This document shows, piece by piece, positions 10,766-20,799 of a DNA stretch of 39,138 nucleotides; position 1 is the first letter of the stretch, and the number at the start of each line of letters is the position of its first letter. The translations under genes and the position numbers were made by a program. This DNA is from Mesostigma viride. Taxonomy: Eukaryota; Streptophyta; Mesostigmatophyceae; Mesostigmatales; Mesostigmataceae. The DNA is taken from positions 69,001 to 108,138 of the forward strand of contig RPFO01000024.1 in NCBI GenBank assembly GCA_009746045.1, read 5' to 3'. The notes under the pieces are model-generated. The model did not search any database, was not told where the DNA came from, and worked only from the letters and a program-made list of their open reading frames with translations.

Positions 10766-11507
10766 TTGGGTCCCCAGGTCATCCTTTTGTCATGGCCAGG
10801 TCTGACCTGCCTGCTGTTGACGTTAGGCCAGTGAACACTGTGGGTGCTTCTGACCCTGCTGTCCCTGTGGGGCCCCCTGTACCAGGTCACTTACTCAAGT
10901 TTCAGGCTAGGCTCCTCAACGTGCCAGTTCCCTTGGCTCAGCCAGCTTGCTTGTTTATGATTGATTCTGGTGCTGGCAGTAATTATATTGCTGCATCCAG
11001 TTGGTGCAGGAGTGGAAGTTGCCTGTGTTGGCCCACCCCACACCTGTCATGGTGCAGTATTCTGATGGCAGGAGAAGCTGCTCACCTGGCTACGTGCAGC
11101 TCATCTTCCAAGTTTGTTCATCCCAGACTTTGGAAGTGACAGCAGATGTCATTCCCCTCACGGCAGCAGATGTGATTTTGGGGATCCCATGGTTGTCTGA
11201 CACCAATCCTGCTATTTCTTGGCCTGACAGGGTGGTCCAGTTCAAGGATGGGACAGTATGGGATGCTACCTGTGTGTTGCCAGGGGGGAGAAGAACAGCC
11301 ACTGAGTGCTGTTCCACACAGACAGCTGTCAATGATGGCAAGGGAGGGGAAGCAGGTGCGAAAAGGGTGGATCAAGAGCCGACTTTGGAGGAGAAACGGG
11401 CTGCCCTGCTGAAGCATGTGTGGTCTGCCAAGCACACTCTGTCTTATTTGGCCACCTATCCAGTGGAACACATCTTCTTCCTGCATTTGGTGCCTAATGA
11501 ACCTGAG

Positions 11508-11528
11508 CTCACTAGGAACTCGGGGGTG
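11508..11528 (+). repeat. Left terminal inverted repeat of nested element
   Basis: Perfect 21-bp match to the reverse complement of 14769-14789. It begins CTCACTAGGAACTCGGGGG. Confidence 0.93.
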
Positions 11529-11830
11529 GTAAATTTACCACTTTTTATCACTTTTTACCACCTTTTTACCACCTCGAGGTGGTAAAAGAGGTCTAAGGGT
11601 GGTAAAAAGTGATAAAAAGTGATAAAAAGTGATAAAAAGTGGTAAAAAGTGGTAAAAAAGTGGGTATATTTTACCACTTTTTACCACTTTGTGGTAAAAA
11701 GTGGTAAAGTGGTGGTAAAAGGCTTGTGCAAGTGGTAAAAAGTGATAAAAAGTGGTAAAACCGAAGAAGTGATAAAAAGTGGTAAAAAATACCACATGAG
11801 CATGCACACAAGTGGTAAAAACACAAGTGC
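11529..11830. repeat. Left subterminal array of 10-bp phased repeats
   Basis: Repeated GTGGTAAAAA and GTGATAAAAA units, mostly spaced exactly 10 bp, occur in both orientations. They form perfect palindromes such as 11564-11587 (centre TCGA). Runs of A recurring every 10 bp are expected to bend DNA. They may be transposase-binding sites, as subterminal repeats are in EnSpm and Ac elements; that role is inference. Confidence 0.85.
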
Positions 11831-14340
11831 TAAACCGACAAAAATGTCAGGCGCAAAACGACAAGAAAAGCATCTTTATTCATTCAATCATCAAAATATT
11901 GGCATGGTTGTCAGGTGAACCTGCTACATATGGTGTTTGTCAACCGTAGGAGACTTCTTGCGCCTGCGCCTGCCCCAACAGTATACCACGAGAAAAATCA
12001 TGAGCTTTATTTCATTAAGTCATTAATGTGAAAAAAAACTCAGCACCACTAAGGTGCATTATAGGGTTATCATACAATATAGCCAATGTACCATCAAAGC
12101 CGCGAGCCACGAGGTAGCCATGGCTGACAGCGGAGATCATAACTTTCTCGTTTGGGCACCGAAATCGGCTGTGAACATCACAATCGCTTCGTCTTTCTAA
12201 GACGCACACGCTGATATAATTTTCCGAAGCTATTGCGCAATATGTGATGAGCAAACGCTCCTCGACACAGGCAGCCTGGCGGCTGCGCTAAGCCCTGAAA
12301 ATACGTCTGCAGCTCCGGCTGCAGCCTCGCCCTCAGGTCCGGAAGGCAGTGGTGACACTAGTCGGGCACTGGTGGTCGCCCAGAGCCCTCATTTGATGCC
12401 CAGCACGTTGAACGCGTTGTGTCGGCACAGCGACCCCCCCTGCATTCAAACAAAGGCACACCGATAACCAAGAAATGACTATGCAAATGTGTAGCCTTGT
12501 TCATTGAAATTATGGCTGGCTTACGCAAAGAGCGATTGTAAGACGACCTATACAGTGGGGCCGGAAACAGGTTGCTTGATGAGGACGTTAATCGGGCTTC
12601 GCTAGCCGGGAGTGTCTAGTGGTGAGAACCATTGCAGCGATCGCTTTCCCACCATTTACGAGGAAATAACCGCAAATGAAAAACCACTGAAACGGTCTAG
12701 CTAGTCAGTCATTACATTAGCCATATGCCATGCATGTTTCCAAACGTCCAAGAACTGCACACGGTGCAAATGCAAAAATCCGGAGGACACGACTTCATTG
12801 CTTCATATTTGTATGCAGAAGAATAAATAAGTGACATGCATTAAGGGCCCGCCTGCATAAAGGGCCTGCAGTCTGATTCGGGCCCAACGGCAGCACCGCC
12901 ATAGAAGATAAGGGCCGGCAGTCTGATTCGGGCCCAACGGCAGCACCGCCATAGAAGATAAGGGCCCGCAGTCTGATGCGGGCCCCACGGCACCACCGCC
13001 ATAGCAGAACTCGAAGGGGTCGTGGTGCGCGTGAAAGGTAATGTATGCCCTTTGTCGGTAGGTACCGTTGGGGTCAAATTGGTGCCCCCAAAATCGGGCC
13101 GACGCGTCAAAAGACTGAGGCCGTCGATGAGTGCCATCGTGCGGCTTGGGTAACTTCTGTTGGAAAACTTCAGGTAAGTTAACTTAATGCAAACCACTGG
13201 TCGCCCGCGTCGGGAACCGGCCCAACGGCTCTCCCGCAAAAAATTACGCGGCATACTGCATAAGTCGTCGGATCGTTACATTTCGACGGTCAAGATTTCA
13301 TGATGAGGTTTGCGTTCAATTTGCCGCAGTTTGCAACCCAGAGAAAGTAGTCGTTGGACTCGTTGCCCACGATGAAACACAAACAAGCAAGCTGTTTCCG
13401 GCCCCACCGTCTAGGTCATCTAGTCGCTCTTCACGTCAGCCGGCCATTATTTCGCATGTAAGGCTACACATTTCCATCTCCATTCATATTCATAATCCTG
13501 CACGGCTCGACAGCGCGGACAAGATAACGGCAGGCTCGAGCTACCATGGTCCGGATTCTCCCGATTTCTGACCTGCGCTGGTTGTCTCCTTGATATTGGC
13601 AAAACTCTCCGGTAAGAGGTTTTTCGCAGTTTGGCTGTTTCGAAACGTTACTTAAGTGAGATGCCTTCGGATCAGGAGACTCACACAGCCGCGACATCAT
13701 GCCAAAGGTCCTATGTTCGATCCCTTGCTGGTAGCTTCTGAGCTTTCTTATTTTCTCTGTTCCGCGGAATCTCAGATTTGGGCCGCTAGCGTTTTCACGT
13801 TTGTTGCTTTCTGATCCGACGACAACGTTGTGGCTTGCTCGTGTGACATCTGGCGCATGGTGTGATTCATGTGTATGGGCTGCTTTGCCATAAGAGTGAG
13901 TGTTGGGTCTTAAATCGTATTCTACACATTTGCTGCATGGACCGTTAGGTGCTGGCGAGCTCTTCCTTGTAGAATTGTGATGTCTATGTCAAGGATCTGA
14001 TATCTTTTTGTTCTCTTGCATATTGTGTCGCGGCTTGCTTGGATTCTTGCAGGCACCACGGGAATGAAATGGGAGCGGTCAGCATGATGCCCTAGCAAGC
14101 GACCAGCTTCGTTAACCACTAGCTGCCATCGTATAAGATGAAAGGCAATGACGGATGTGTCATAAAGCCATAACAGTGTTGTATAGATGATTCATTAAAT
14201 GATCAATGGTTACAATTTCAGAACAGCCTCTGAATGGCTAGTATGAATCGATAGGTTCTTGACGGCTATAAACATTTATTATTTAAACATTTTAATGAAG
14301 CGATTTTGATTGCCCTGATTTGACCAGTGCTGTTGATTCA
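11831..14340. other. Interior of nested element, no transposase seen
   Basis: About 2.5 kb of mixed composition with only short unconvincing ORFs. It holds a 50-bp tandem triplet (12861-13010). On the minus strand at about 12389-12440 there is a possible gene 3' end: an AG acceptor followed by a short ORF ending …LCRHNAFNVLGIK and a stop. That could be a captured host exon; the evidence is weak. Confidence 0.55.
12861..13010 (+). repeat. 50-bp tandem repeat, three copies
   Basis: Units start at 12861, 12911 and 12961, each beginning AGGGCC(T/G/C)GCAGTCTGAT. The first two are nearly identical; the third has a few substitutions. Confidence 0.9.
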
Positions 14341-14440
14341 CGTCCTGTTTTTTGAGATTTTTCTCACGTTTTCTCCTTTTCTCACCTTTTTTGGGTCATC
14401 TCACCCGGGTGAGAAACGTGTTTTCTCACCCATTCTCAAA

Positions 14441-14457
14441 GCCGAGTTCCTAGTAAG
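14441..14457 (-). repeat. Degenerate internal copy of the terminal repeat
   Basis: GCCGAGTTCCTAGTAAG matches the inner and outer parts of the right TIR at 15 of 17 positions. It is preceded (14350-14440) by its own short repeats of TTTTCTCACC type, including the palindrome TCTCACCCGGGTGAGA. It looks like the right end of a related element family, embedded before the present right end. Confidence 0.65.
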
Positions 14458-14477
14458 ATCTATCTGCGTTTTTTCCC

Positions 14478-14768
14478 TCCATATTTTTTACCATTTTTAC
14501 CACCGATTTTTTCACCTCCATGGTGGTAATTTTTTACCACCTGTTTTCACCCTCGTTTTTACCACCTGGTGGTATTTTTTTACCACGATGGCGGTCAGGT
14601 GGTAAAATGGAGGTGGTAAAGGCTTTTACCACCCCCTGTTTTACCACCTTTTACCACCTGTTTTACCCCTTTTTTACCACTTTTTATCACTTTTTATCAC
14701 TTTTTATCACTTTTTACCACTTTTTACCACCGGGTGATATAGATTTTACCACTTTTTACCACTTATAT
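14478..14768. repeat. Right subterminal array of 10-bp phased repeats
   Basis: TTTTTACCAC and TTTTTATCAC units, the complement of the left array, again mostly at 10-bp spacing. Some inverted units form hairpins near 14518-14600. Confidence 0.85.
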
Positions 14769-14789
14769 CACCCCCGAGTTCCTAGTGAG
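14769..14789 (-). repeat. Right terminal inverted repeat of nested element
   Basis: Perfect inverted match to 11508-11528; the next base (14790) resumes pol sequence. Confidence 0.93.
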
Positions 14790-14959
14790 TCTGCTAGTGG
14801 TCATTCTGTCAATGCAGTCAGTTCTACTGTCACCACTGAGCAACAACAGCAGCATGATGCCTTGTTGGACAAGTATGGAGCCATCTTTGAGGATAAGATG
14901 CCCCAGTATCCTCCTGAGGGACCCATCACACACGTCATCAAGTTGGAAGAGGGTGCTCG

Positions 14960-16250
14960 TCCTCCTTTTGTGCCTATGTACAGGATGGGCCCTGCAGAGA
15001 TGGCGGAGCTGAAGACCATACTTATTGGCCTGTTGGAGGCTGGTCTGATCCTCCCAGCTAACAGCCCTTTCAGTTCTGGATGTTTGCTTGTACCCAAGCA
15101 TGATGGGGGGTGGAGGTTGTGCATTGACCTGAGGGGACTGAACAAGGTGACTGTCAAGTCCAGGTACCCTCTGCCAAGAATTGATGAGTTGCTGGAGAGG
15201 ACTGCAGGAGCTGCCTTCTTTACAAAGTTTGACCTCAGGCATGCTTTCTGGCAGATCAGGGTGGCTACTGAGGACATCCCCAAGACGGCCTTTTCTACTC
15301 CATGGGGACAGTTCCAGTGGACAGTAATGCCCATGGGTGCCTCTAACAGTCCTGCCACTATGCAGATGTTTGTCAATGCCATCTTTGGCCACCTGACTGG
15401 AAATGCCCTGCCCCAGATCTCACCTGATCTTCGCAACCCCAGGTTCAAAGACATTGCCCACTTGTGTGACACTACCAGGGTGGTCTTCAGGACTTGTGTG
15501 GTCGTCTACCTGGACGACATTCTGGTACACTCTCGTACCTTCAGGGAGCATCTGGAGAACGTGGAGGAGGTCCTTAAGGTGATCCATCAGTATCATCTGT
15601 CGGTGAAGAGGTCCAAGGTGGAGTGGGGCCAAGAGGTGAAGTTTCTGGGCTACCAGCTGAGCGCTGCAGGTATGACTCCTGAGGCCAGCAAGGTCTCTGC
15701 TGTTTTGGAGTGGCCTGTGTTGAAGTCAGCTCATGATGTCAAATCCTTTCTGGGCCTGGTGGGCTGGTACCGACGGTTCATCCCTGACATGGCGGCCATC
15801 TCTGGTCCCCTGTTAGCCCTGCTCAAGAAGGATGTTCCCTTTGAGTGGACTGCAGCATGCCAGCAAGCTTTTGATGTGTTGAAGCAGAAGCTTACCACTG
15901 CTCCCTTGTTGGTGGGCCCCAACCCAGACTTGCCATACCAGGTTAGGTCTGATGCCTCACAGGGTGCTATTGGTGCAGTACTAATGCAAGATCATGGCAA
16001 GGGTCCTCAACCAGTGGAATACATGTCCAGGAGTATGACGTCTGCAGAACGTAACTACCCTGTTCATGAGCAGGAGCTGCTGGGATTGGTGGTGGCCTGT
16101 CACAAGTGGGAACACCTACTGAAGGGGGCTCAGTTTTCTGTGGCCAGCAGCGCCAAGGATGGACAGGGCAACGAGTCTATTACCCTGATGACTGACCACA
16201 GGCCCTTGGTACATGTGTTGGAACAGACCCGGATGAGTAAGAGGATGGCT
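14960..16250 (+). other. Reverse transcriptase and RNase H domains (element 2)
   Basis: Open throughout in this copy. RT shows the LRGLNKVTVKSRYPLPRI finger region, the FTKFDLRHAFWQIR motif with its catalytic Asp, MPMGASNSPATMQ, and the YLDD active site (15507-15518). Between AIFGHLTG and YLDD there are some 30 residues more than in typical Ty3 RTs. RNase H follows with DAS, HEQEL and TDHRPL acidic positions. The enzymes copy the element RNA into DNA and remove the RNA strand. Confidence 0.95.
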
Positions 16251-17005
16251 GGATGGATGGAGTTCCTGGGGGGGTTTGGACCTTTCTCTGTGAGGTACAT
16301 TCCTGGTACGCAGAATGTGGTGCCTGACGCCCTGTCCAGGAGGAGGGATTTGATGGGAAGTTTTCATGAGGACTTGGACATCTGTGCTGCCCTGATTTCT
16401 GTGGTAGAGTGTGGAGCCTTGACTAGAGCTCAGGCCAACAACCAGAAGGTTTCTCAACTGTTGACACCACCTGTAGGGAATAACGGTGGTCCCGTGATGC
16501 TCATCGACCAGGGCTCTGTCCCAGAGTTGACAGGCGTCCAGGAGGGTGTCCAGTCACTGTCTGACAGTCTTAGGAGAAGTCCTGAAGGTGTGGTGCCCAC
16601 TCCCACAGTGCAGCCAGGTGAGGGAGGCCCTGCTAGGCGCAGCAGAGGTAGGCCCAGGAAGTGGGTCATGGACCCTGTGTTGGTAGGCCGGTCCAAGGTG
16701 TTGGCCTCTCAGGTGATGGCAAGGTCAAAAGGGCCTATAGCTACTACTGTCTCATCCAAGCAGTTGGTGGCTAGCCCTGGGCAGGAAGAGGAGATGCAGA
16801 TGCAGCCCCTGGGACCTGACAAGGACCTGGTGTTGCCTAATCCTTTAAATATTTCCCTGCTGGACGTCATCAAGGCCTTCACCAAGACGGAGGACATGGC
16901 TACTGCAGCTATCCAGAGGGGCAACTTTGGCAATAGACCTGTAGAATACTGGGAGGGCGTTCTGTATGTTCACACTCATGATGCAGAGCACACGGTGACT
17001 AGAAA

Positions 17006-17720
17006 GTGTATGTGCCTGAGATGGCCATTCCCACAGTGTTACATTGTTTCCATGACGATGTGACTGCGTGTCATCCTGGTTATGCTAAGCTACTTCATGA
17101 GGTGCAGCAGAGGTTTTGGTGGCCTGGCCTTTATCAGGATGTTAAGGCCTACGTGGATTCTTGTGACTCCTGCCAGAGAAATAAGGTCAGGAACCAAGCC
17201 ACGCCCATCTTTCCCATGGCTATGCCCATTCCCCTGCGCCTTGGATCAGTGTGACTATGGATTTTATCTGTGGTCTCCCATGTCAGATGGTGGCAATGAC
17301 AGGATCCTTGTGGTCATGGACAGACTTTCCAGGATGTGCCATCTGATTCCTTGCAATACTCATCTCACCGCTGCACAGTGTGTGGATTTGTTTATGAAGG
17401 AGATCTACCGTCTGCACGGCATGCCTAGAGTGATCATCACTGATCAGGACCCCCTTTGGTGTCAGGGTTTTGGAAGTCATTCTTTGACATCCTAGACACT
17501 AAGCTGGCCTTCGGTGTGGCATACAGGTGTGCCAGTACTGGGGCGGTGGAGAGGATGAACAGAATTGTCAGGGAGTGTCAAAAGCACTATTGTACCCACG
17601 ACAACAAGGACTGGGACAAGAAGCTACCTTTCATAGAGTTCGCAATCAACAACTCTCCTCTGGCTCCTCACCAGATGTCCCCCTTCGTGATCTGCAATGG
17701 CCAGTGTCCCTGACACCATT
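17006..17720 (+). other. Integrase domain (element 2), broken by missing bases
   Basis: The zinc-binding HHCC region (HCFHDD…CHPGY…CDSCQRNK) is followed by the DDE core: Asp in TMDFI, Asp in ITDQD, Glu in GAVERMN. Integrase joins element DNA to the host genome. Missing single bases near 17239, 17276, 17459 and 17710 split it here. Element 1 has those bases, so the ancestral frame can be inferred by comparing the copies. Confidence 0.9.
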
Positions 17721-18159
17721 CGACTTGGAACTGCCTGACAGAGACGCTGAAGGCCCTTTCCAGCGACGTCTTGGTTCAGTCCAGCAGTTGTTGGCTTCCT
17801 TCCAGGAGGCTCACAGCATTGTGGCTACCCAGCTGTTGAGGACACAGGACAAGTACCTGACTAACGCCTGGCAGCAAACGGTGGCCAGTCATTCCTTTGT
17901 AGCTCCTGGGGACTTGGTGTTGTTGGAAGCCAACAGAGTGCTGCCTGAGAAGGAGCAATGCAGGAAACTGCAACCACTCTGGTTGGGTCCTTACCCAGTG
18001 TTGGCAACCTTCCACTATGGTACAGTGGTCCAGGTCCAAGTGCCTTCTCACTGGAAGCTCAGGAATAATATTTTTCACCTAGCCCAGCTGAAGCTGTACA
18101 GGCGCAACACCTTACCAGGCAGATTGTCTGCCCCTTTGCCTTATGAATTGGATTCTGAG

Positions 18160-18345
18160 GGGGAGAAGATCTATGAAGTGGAGCGGTTGTTGGCTCACAG
18201 GGTGAAGGGGAAAGGTCGTACCAAACAGTTGCAGTTTAAGGTACACTGGAAGGGAGAGCTAGAGGTGACTGCTACGTGGCTGTGGTTGTCTGATCTCACC
18301 AACAGTCACTCTGCTGTACTAGAGTATTGTCAGCGTCATGGTATC
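18160..18345 (+). other. Chromodomain at the pol C-terminus (element 2)
   Basis: The sequence YEVERLLAHRVKG, then LQFKVHWKGE and a WLWLSDL strand-helix end, matches the chromodomain fold (aromatic Y…W…W cage region). In chromoviruses it can steer integration by binding modified histone H3. It is intact in both elements apart from one missing base near 5336 in element 1. Confidence 0.88.
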
Positions 18346-18456
18346 ACCTTGCCTGAGTGGTATGTCATGGGCTCTGAGCGGTGTGCTCCCCTTCATAGCT
18401 CCCAGTGAGCACTGCTAACACCTCTTTTTGGTGTTTTGTGTCTGTGGTTGCCAGCC

Positions 18457-19692
18457 ATGGCCGACTCCCATCCTGAGGGGACACCCAGGCCACCTGCACG
18501 AACCCAAGAGGACGTGAGGGCTACGTATGTCTTTCAGCACGACTACGCTGGCCCCAGAGCCACGGGCCCTTCGATCCAGGAAGACGCTGGGTTTGTGGAA
18601 GCCCATTTTCTCAATCTGTTCCAGCGTATGGTACATGATCAGCAACGGCACGAGCAGCGTCACGGGGCCTTGATAACCAGGTTGATTAATGTGGAGGGTC
18701 TGGTTACTCAGATGGCAGAACACTTGAGGGCTGGGCACATTCCAACTGTGGGTTCTGCTGTGCCTGCAGTTTCTGAGGCTCCAGTAGCTCAGGAGGCTAT
18801 CCCCACCCCGGTGGTCTCAGTCCCCTCTCCTACGGAGGCTCCTCCACCCCCTAAGGTGGTGGTACACTTGCCCAGGTCAGCTGTCCCAACAAAACAGGTG
18901 GAGCAGTTCTTGGACCACCGTAATTGTGCTCCTGGACAGTGCGAGTGGTGTAAATCCTTGTACACAGCCATGCAGGCATTGGATCAGACAGTGGTGGAGG
19001 AGGGTGAACTAGTACCTGAGGGTATGGTAGAGTTGGCCCTTGACTGTCTGCCCCCCAGTCTCTGTGAGATTGGGTCACCTATGGTGGCTTACATTATGCA
19101 CACCGTCTTTGCAGTGTACCCGTGGCCTTCGTTTGACATGAGGCCGGTGGAGGGCCAGGACTTGATGGAGGCTCTGCCCAGTGACCTGAGACTCGCCTTT
19201 GCAGGGCTCAAGCCAGTTGGATATTCCCAGACCTACACTGAGCTACTTGAGCAGGCTGTCAAGCAGGGAGAGTTTGACCTTACTCCGTCGTCCAACTGCT
19301 CTGTGATGTCTTGTTTTCCACGCAAGGACAGCACAGTCTTTGTGGGGCTGCAGTTACCAAAGTTCCCTAACGAGCTGAGGGCCAGGCTCACACCTTTGAG
19401 GGTGCTGGTACCCATCTTGGGCGCCAGGTGGGGGCCTATCAAGGCCTTTCTACAGCTGTGGTGGGCCTATAGCAGCTGGCTATGTCGCCATAAGACTGCC
19501 AGTGGCTGGGTCTTCGATCCCCTCCGACAGGCTGTGGTCACTCTGTCCTACCCTGCCCAGTGCAGTAGGTTTTCAGCTGAGTTGGGCAAGGCTGCTGAGA
19601 CCTGCTTGGATATTCAGGTCAGCAGGAACTGGCCAGATCTGGTGTCCATGGTGGAGCATTTCCCAGTGTTTGGAACGAGGGGAAGGATATGA
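18457..19692 (+). CDS. ORF3 of element 2, unknown function
   Basis: 411 residues beginning MADSHPEG, 48 bp after the pol stop. It lies where env sits in retroviruses, but I see no signal peptide, transmembrane helix or furin-like site. The N-terminal 100 residues are charged and helical, followed by a Pro/Val-rich linker. A Cys cluster (CAPGQCEWCKSL, C-X4-C-X2-C) then precedes a long folded-looking domain with many Trp and Pro. It is shared with element 1. How it is translated is unclear, as it lies behind pol. A G-run difference from element 1 may have removed the last few residues. It does not match any family I recognise. Confidence 0.8.
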   Translation: MADSHPEGTPRPPARTQEDVRATYVFQHDYAGPRATGPSIQEDAGFVEAHFLNLFQRMVHDQQRHEQRHGALITRLINVEGLVTQMAEHLRAGHIPTVGSAVPAVSEAPVAQEAIPTPVVSVPSPTEAPPPPKVVVHLPRSAVPTKQVEQFLDHRNCAPGQCEWCKSLYTAMQALDQTVVEEGELVPEGMVELALDCLPPSLCEIGSPMVAYIMHTVFAVYPWPSFDMRPVEGQDLMEALPSDLRLAFAGLKPVGYSQTYTELLEQAVKQGEFDLTPSSNCSVMSCFPRKDSTVFVGLQLPKFPNELRARLTPLRVLVPILGARWGPIKAFLQLWWAYSSWLCRHKTASGWVFDPLRQAVVTLSYPAQCSRFSAELGKAAETCLDIQVSRNWPDLVSMVEHFPVFGTRGRI

Positions 19693-20096
19693 AGAAGGGG
19701 GATTGGTTCACTCTGTGAAGGGTTCCAGGATGGTTGGAGATGGGCTGTGGAGTGAGGTGGGGATCCAGAATGGAGGCGACCAGTTCTGATGTCCAGTCCA
19801 GATTTCCAGCAATGACAGTTCTGAGTTCATGGTAGCTTTGCAGTTGTATTATCCAGGCATGGTTGCCTGTGTGTTAGTCACTTGATGACATTTCATCTGT
19901 GGGTGAATTTGTCTTATTCAGGGTTGACATGATCAGATGATACTGAGATAGGAGGCCCTTTGGGGATGTAAAAACCCACTTGCTTGTCCCAAGAGGTGGT
20001 GGACTTCCTGTTTATTGTTGTGTTGTTTTGTGGAGGTTGTTGTTTTATTCTTCTTGGCTTCTAGGAACTGGGAGTTCCTGTCTTGAGGGGGAGATA
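19693..20096 (+). other. 3' untranslated region and polypurine tract of element 2
   Basis: Non-coding and collinear with element 1. The polypurine tract GAGGGGGAGA at 20085-20094 directly precedes the LTR, with a TA spacer. Confidence 0.85.
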
Positions 20097-20799
20097 TGTA
20101 ACAACCAAATGTTACATCCAAAGTTTTCCTACTGTTGAATCTTATTATGAGTTCTTTAGGACAATTATTTGAGAAGTTAGGAGGCTTCGACGTCTGATAG
20201 ATATTGGGCCTGCTGAGATCTGTCGAATCTATTGTTCTACCCTCATTGGTCGTGGCCTGATCCACGTAGGGTACTTTGCATGGTGTTGTTTAGTCAGTCA
20301 TAGATTCTCTGCAGTACCGTTGTACCTGGTGGATTTGGTTCCAGGTCATTGAGATTTCGTATGTGCTGGCTTTGTGTTGTGTGGAGGATTCGGAGGCTAA
20401 GATCTTATCTTGAGTGATCCTCACTTTTGATTGGTCCTTCCGGGTTAGGGTTGGATGGATGCTGCGTGCACGATGACTTTTATCCTGTTTGGGGCGGCCG
20501 TGCATGCGTGCGTACGTGGGAGCTAAAGCTATGGTGTAATTCAAGGGTTTCCTTGTTTCATCAATCAAACAACCCTTGCCAAAAGTCAACTATAACTTCA
20601 ACAGATAGTCGACTTGGATATAACTTGTCTGTTGTGTCTAACAAGGGTGGGGACTCATTCCCTTAACTGTTGAAGATCCATCTTCATTGCTTCTCTGGAC
20701 GTGAAGTTATCTGTCGCGACTCCAACCCAGGTATAAAGATCTTTTCACGCTAATGTTGATACTGAGGCTGTTGCAAACACAACATTTTTAGTCGTTACA
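20097..20799 (+). repeat. 3' LTR of element 2
   Basis: 703 bp, about three substitutions from the 5' LTR and no indels by eye. Its promoter points outward toward the 3' end of COPA on the opposite strand. On the minus strand its edge reads TGTAAC, the algal poly(A) signal. Confidence 0.97.

Larger units (their letters stand above)
11508..14789. mobile_element. Nested 3.28-kb non-autonomous TIR element
   Basis: Present in element 2 and absent from the same point in element 1, which defines the insertion exactly. It has perfect 21-bp terminal inverted repeats starting CTCACTAGGAACTC (11508-11528 and 14769-14789). Both ends then carry arrays of GTGGTAAAAA/GTGATAAAAA in both orientations. No transposase-like ORF is visible, so it is probably mobilised in trans. 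From its third base the TIR reads CACTAG, recalling CACTA/EnSpm ends, but the 3-bp duplication expected of that group is not clear. GAG occurs at both junctions, yet the right-hand GAG could equally belong to the TIR. Family assignment is open. Confidence 0.88.
10762..18408 (+). pseudogene. pol: pol of element 2, split by a transposon and frameshifted
   Basis: Begins in the -1 frame at the slippery site. The protease has DSGAGSNY at about 10963, then an AG inserted at 10999-11000 shifts the frame. At 11508 a 3282-bp TIR element interrupts the region between protease and RT; pol resumes at 14790 at the base expected from element 1. RT and RNase H are open to about 17003, where a base is missing. 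Further missing bases near 17239, 17276, 17459 and 17710 break the integrase. The chromodomain end is intact, stopping at 18406-18408. The frame that enters RT from the transposon end (ATG about 14520) is a chance fusion. Confidence 0.93.
8090..20799 (+). mobile_element. Ty3/gypsy chromovirus, element 2 (complete, with TSD)
   Basis: A 12.7-kb unit: 703-bp LTRs at 8090-8792 and 20097-20799, primer-binding site, gag, pol in the -1 frame, ORF3, polypurine tract, and flanking GAGGG duplications. Without the nested 3282-bp element it is about 9.4 kb. The two LTRs differ at about three positions by eye (near 8128, 8310 and 8332), which indicates recent insertion. It lies tail-to-tail with COPA, ending about 390 bp from the COPA stop codon. 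As written pol is inactive: the nested element splits it and small indels break the protease and integrase. Confidence 0.97.

Noticed and set aside
14520-17063. 847-codon ORF with TTFYHF repeats fused to RT
   Set aside because: The first part is the right end of the nested transposon read in frame by chance. Element 1 shows the true uninterrupted pol sequence.
18457-19692. Envelope glycoprotein
   Set aside because: No signal peptide, transmembrane helix or cleavage motif is visible, so position alone does not support env.
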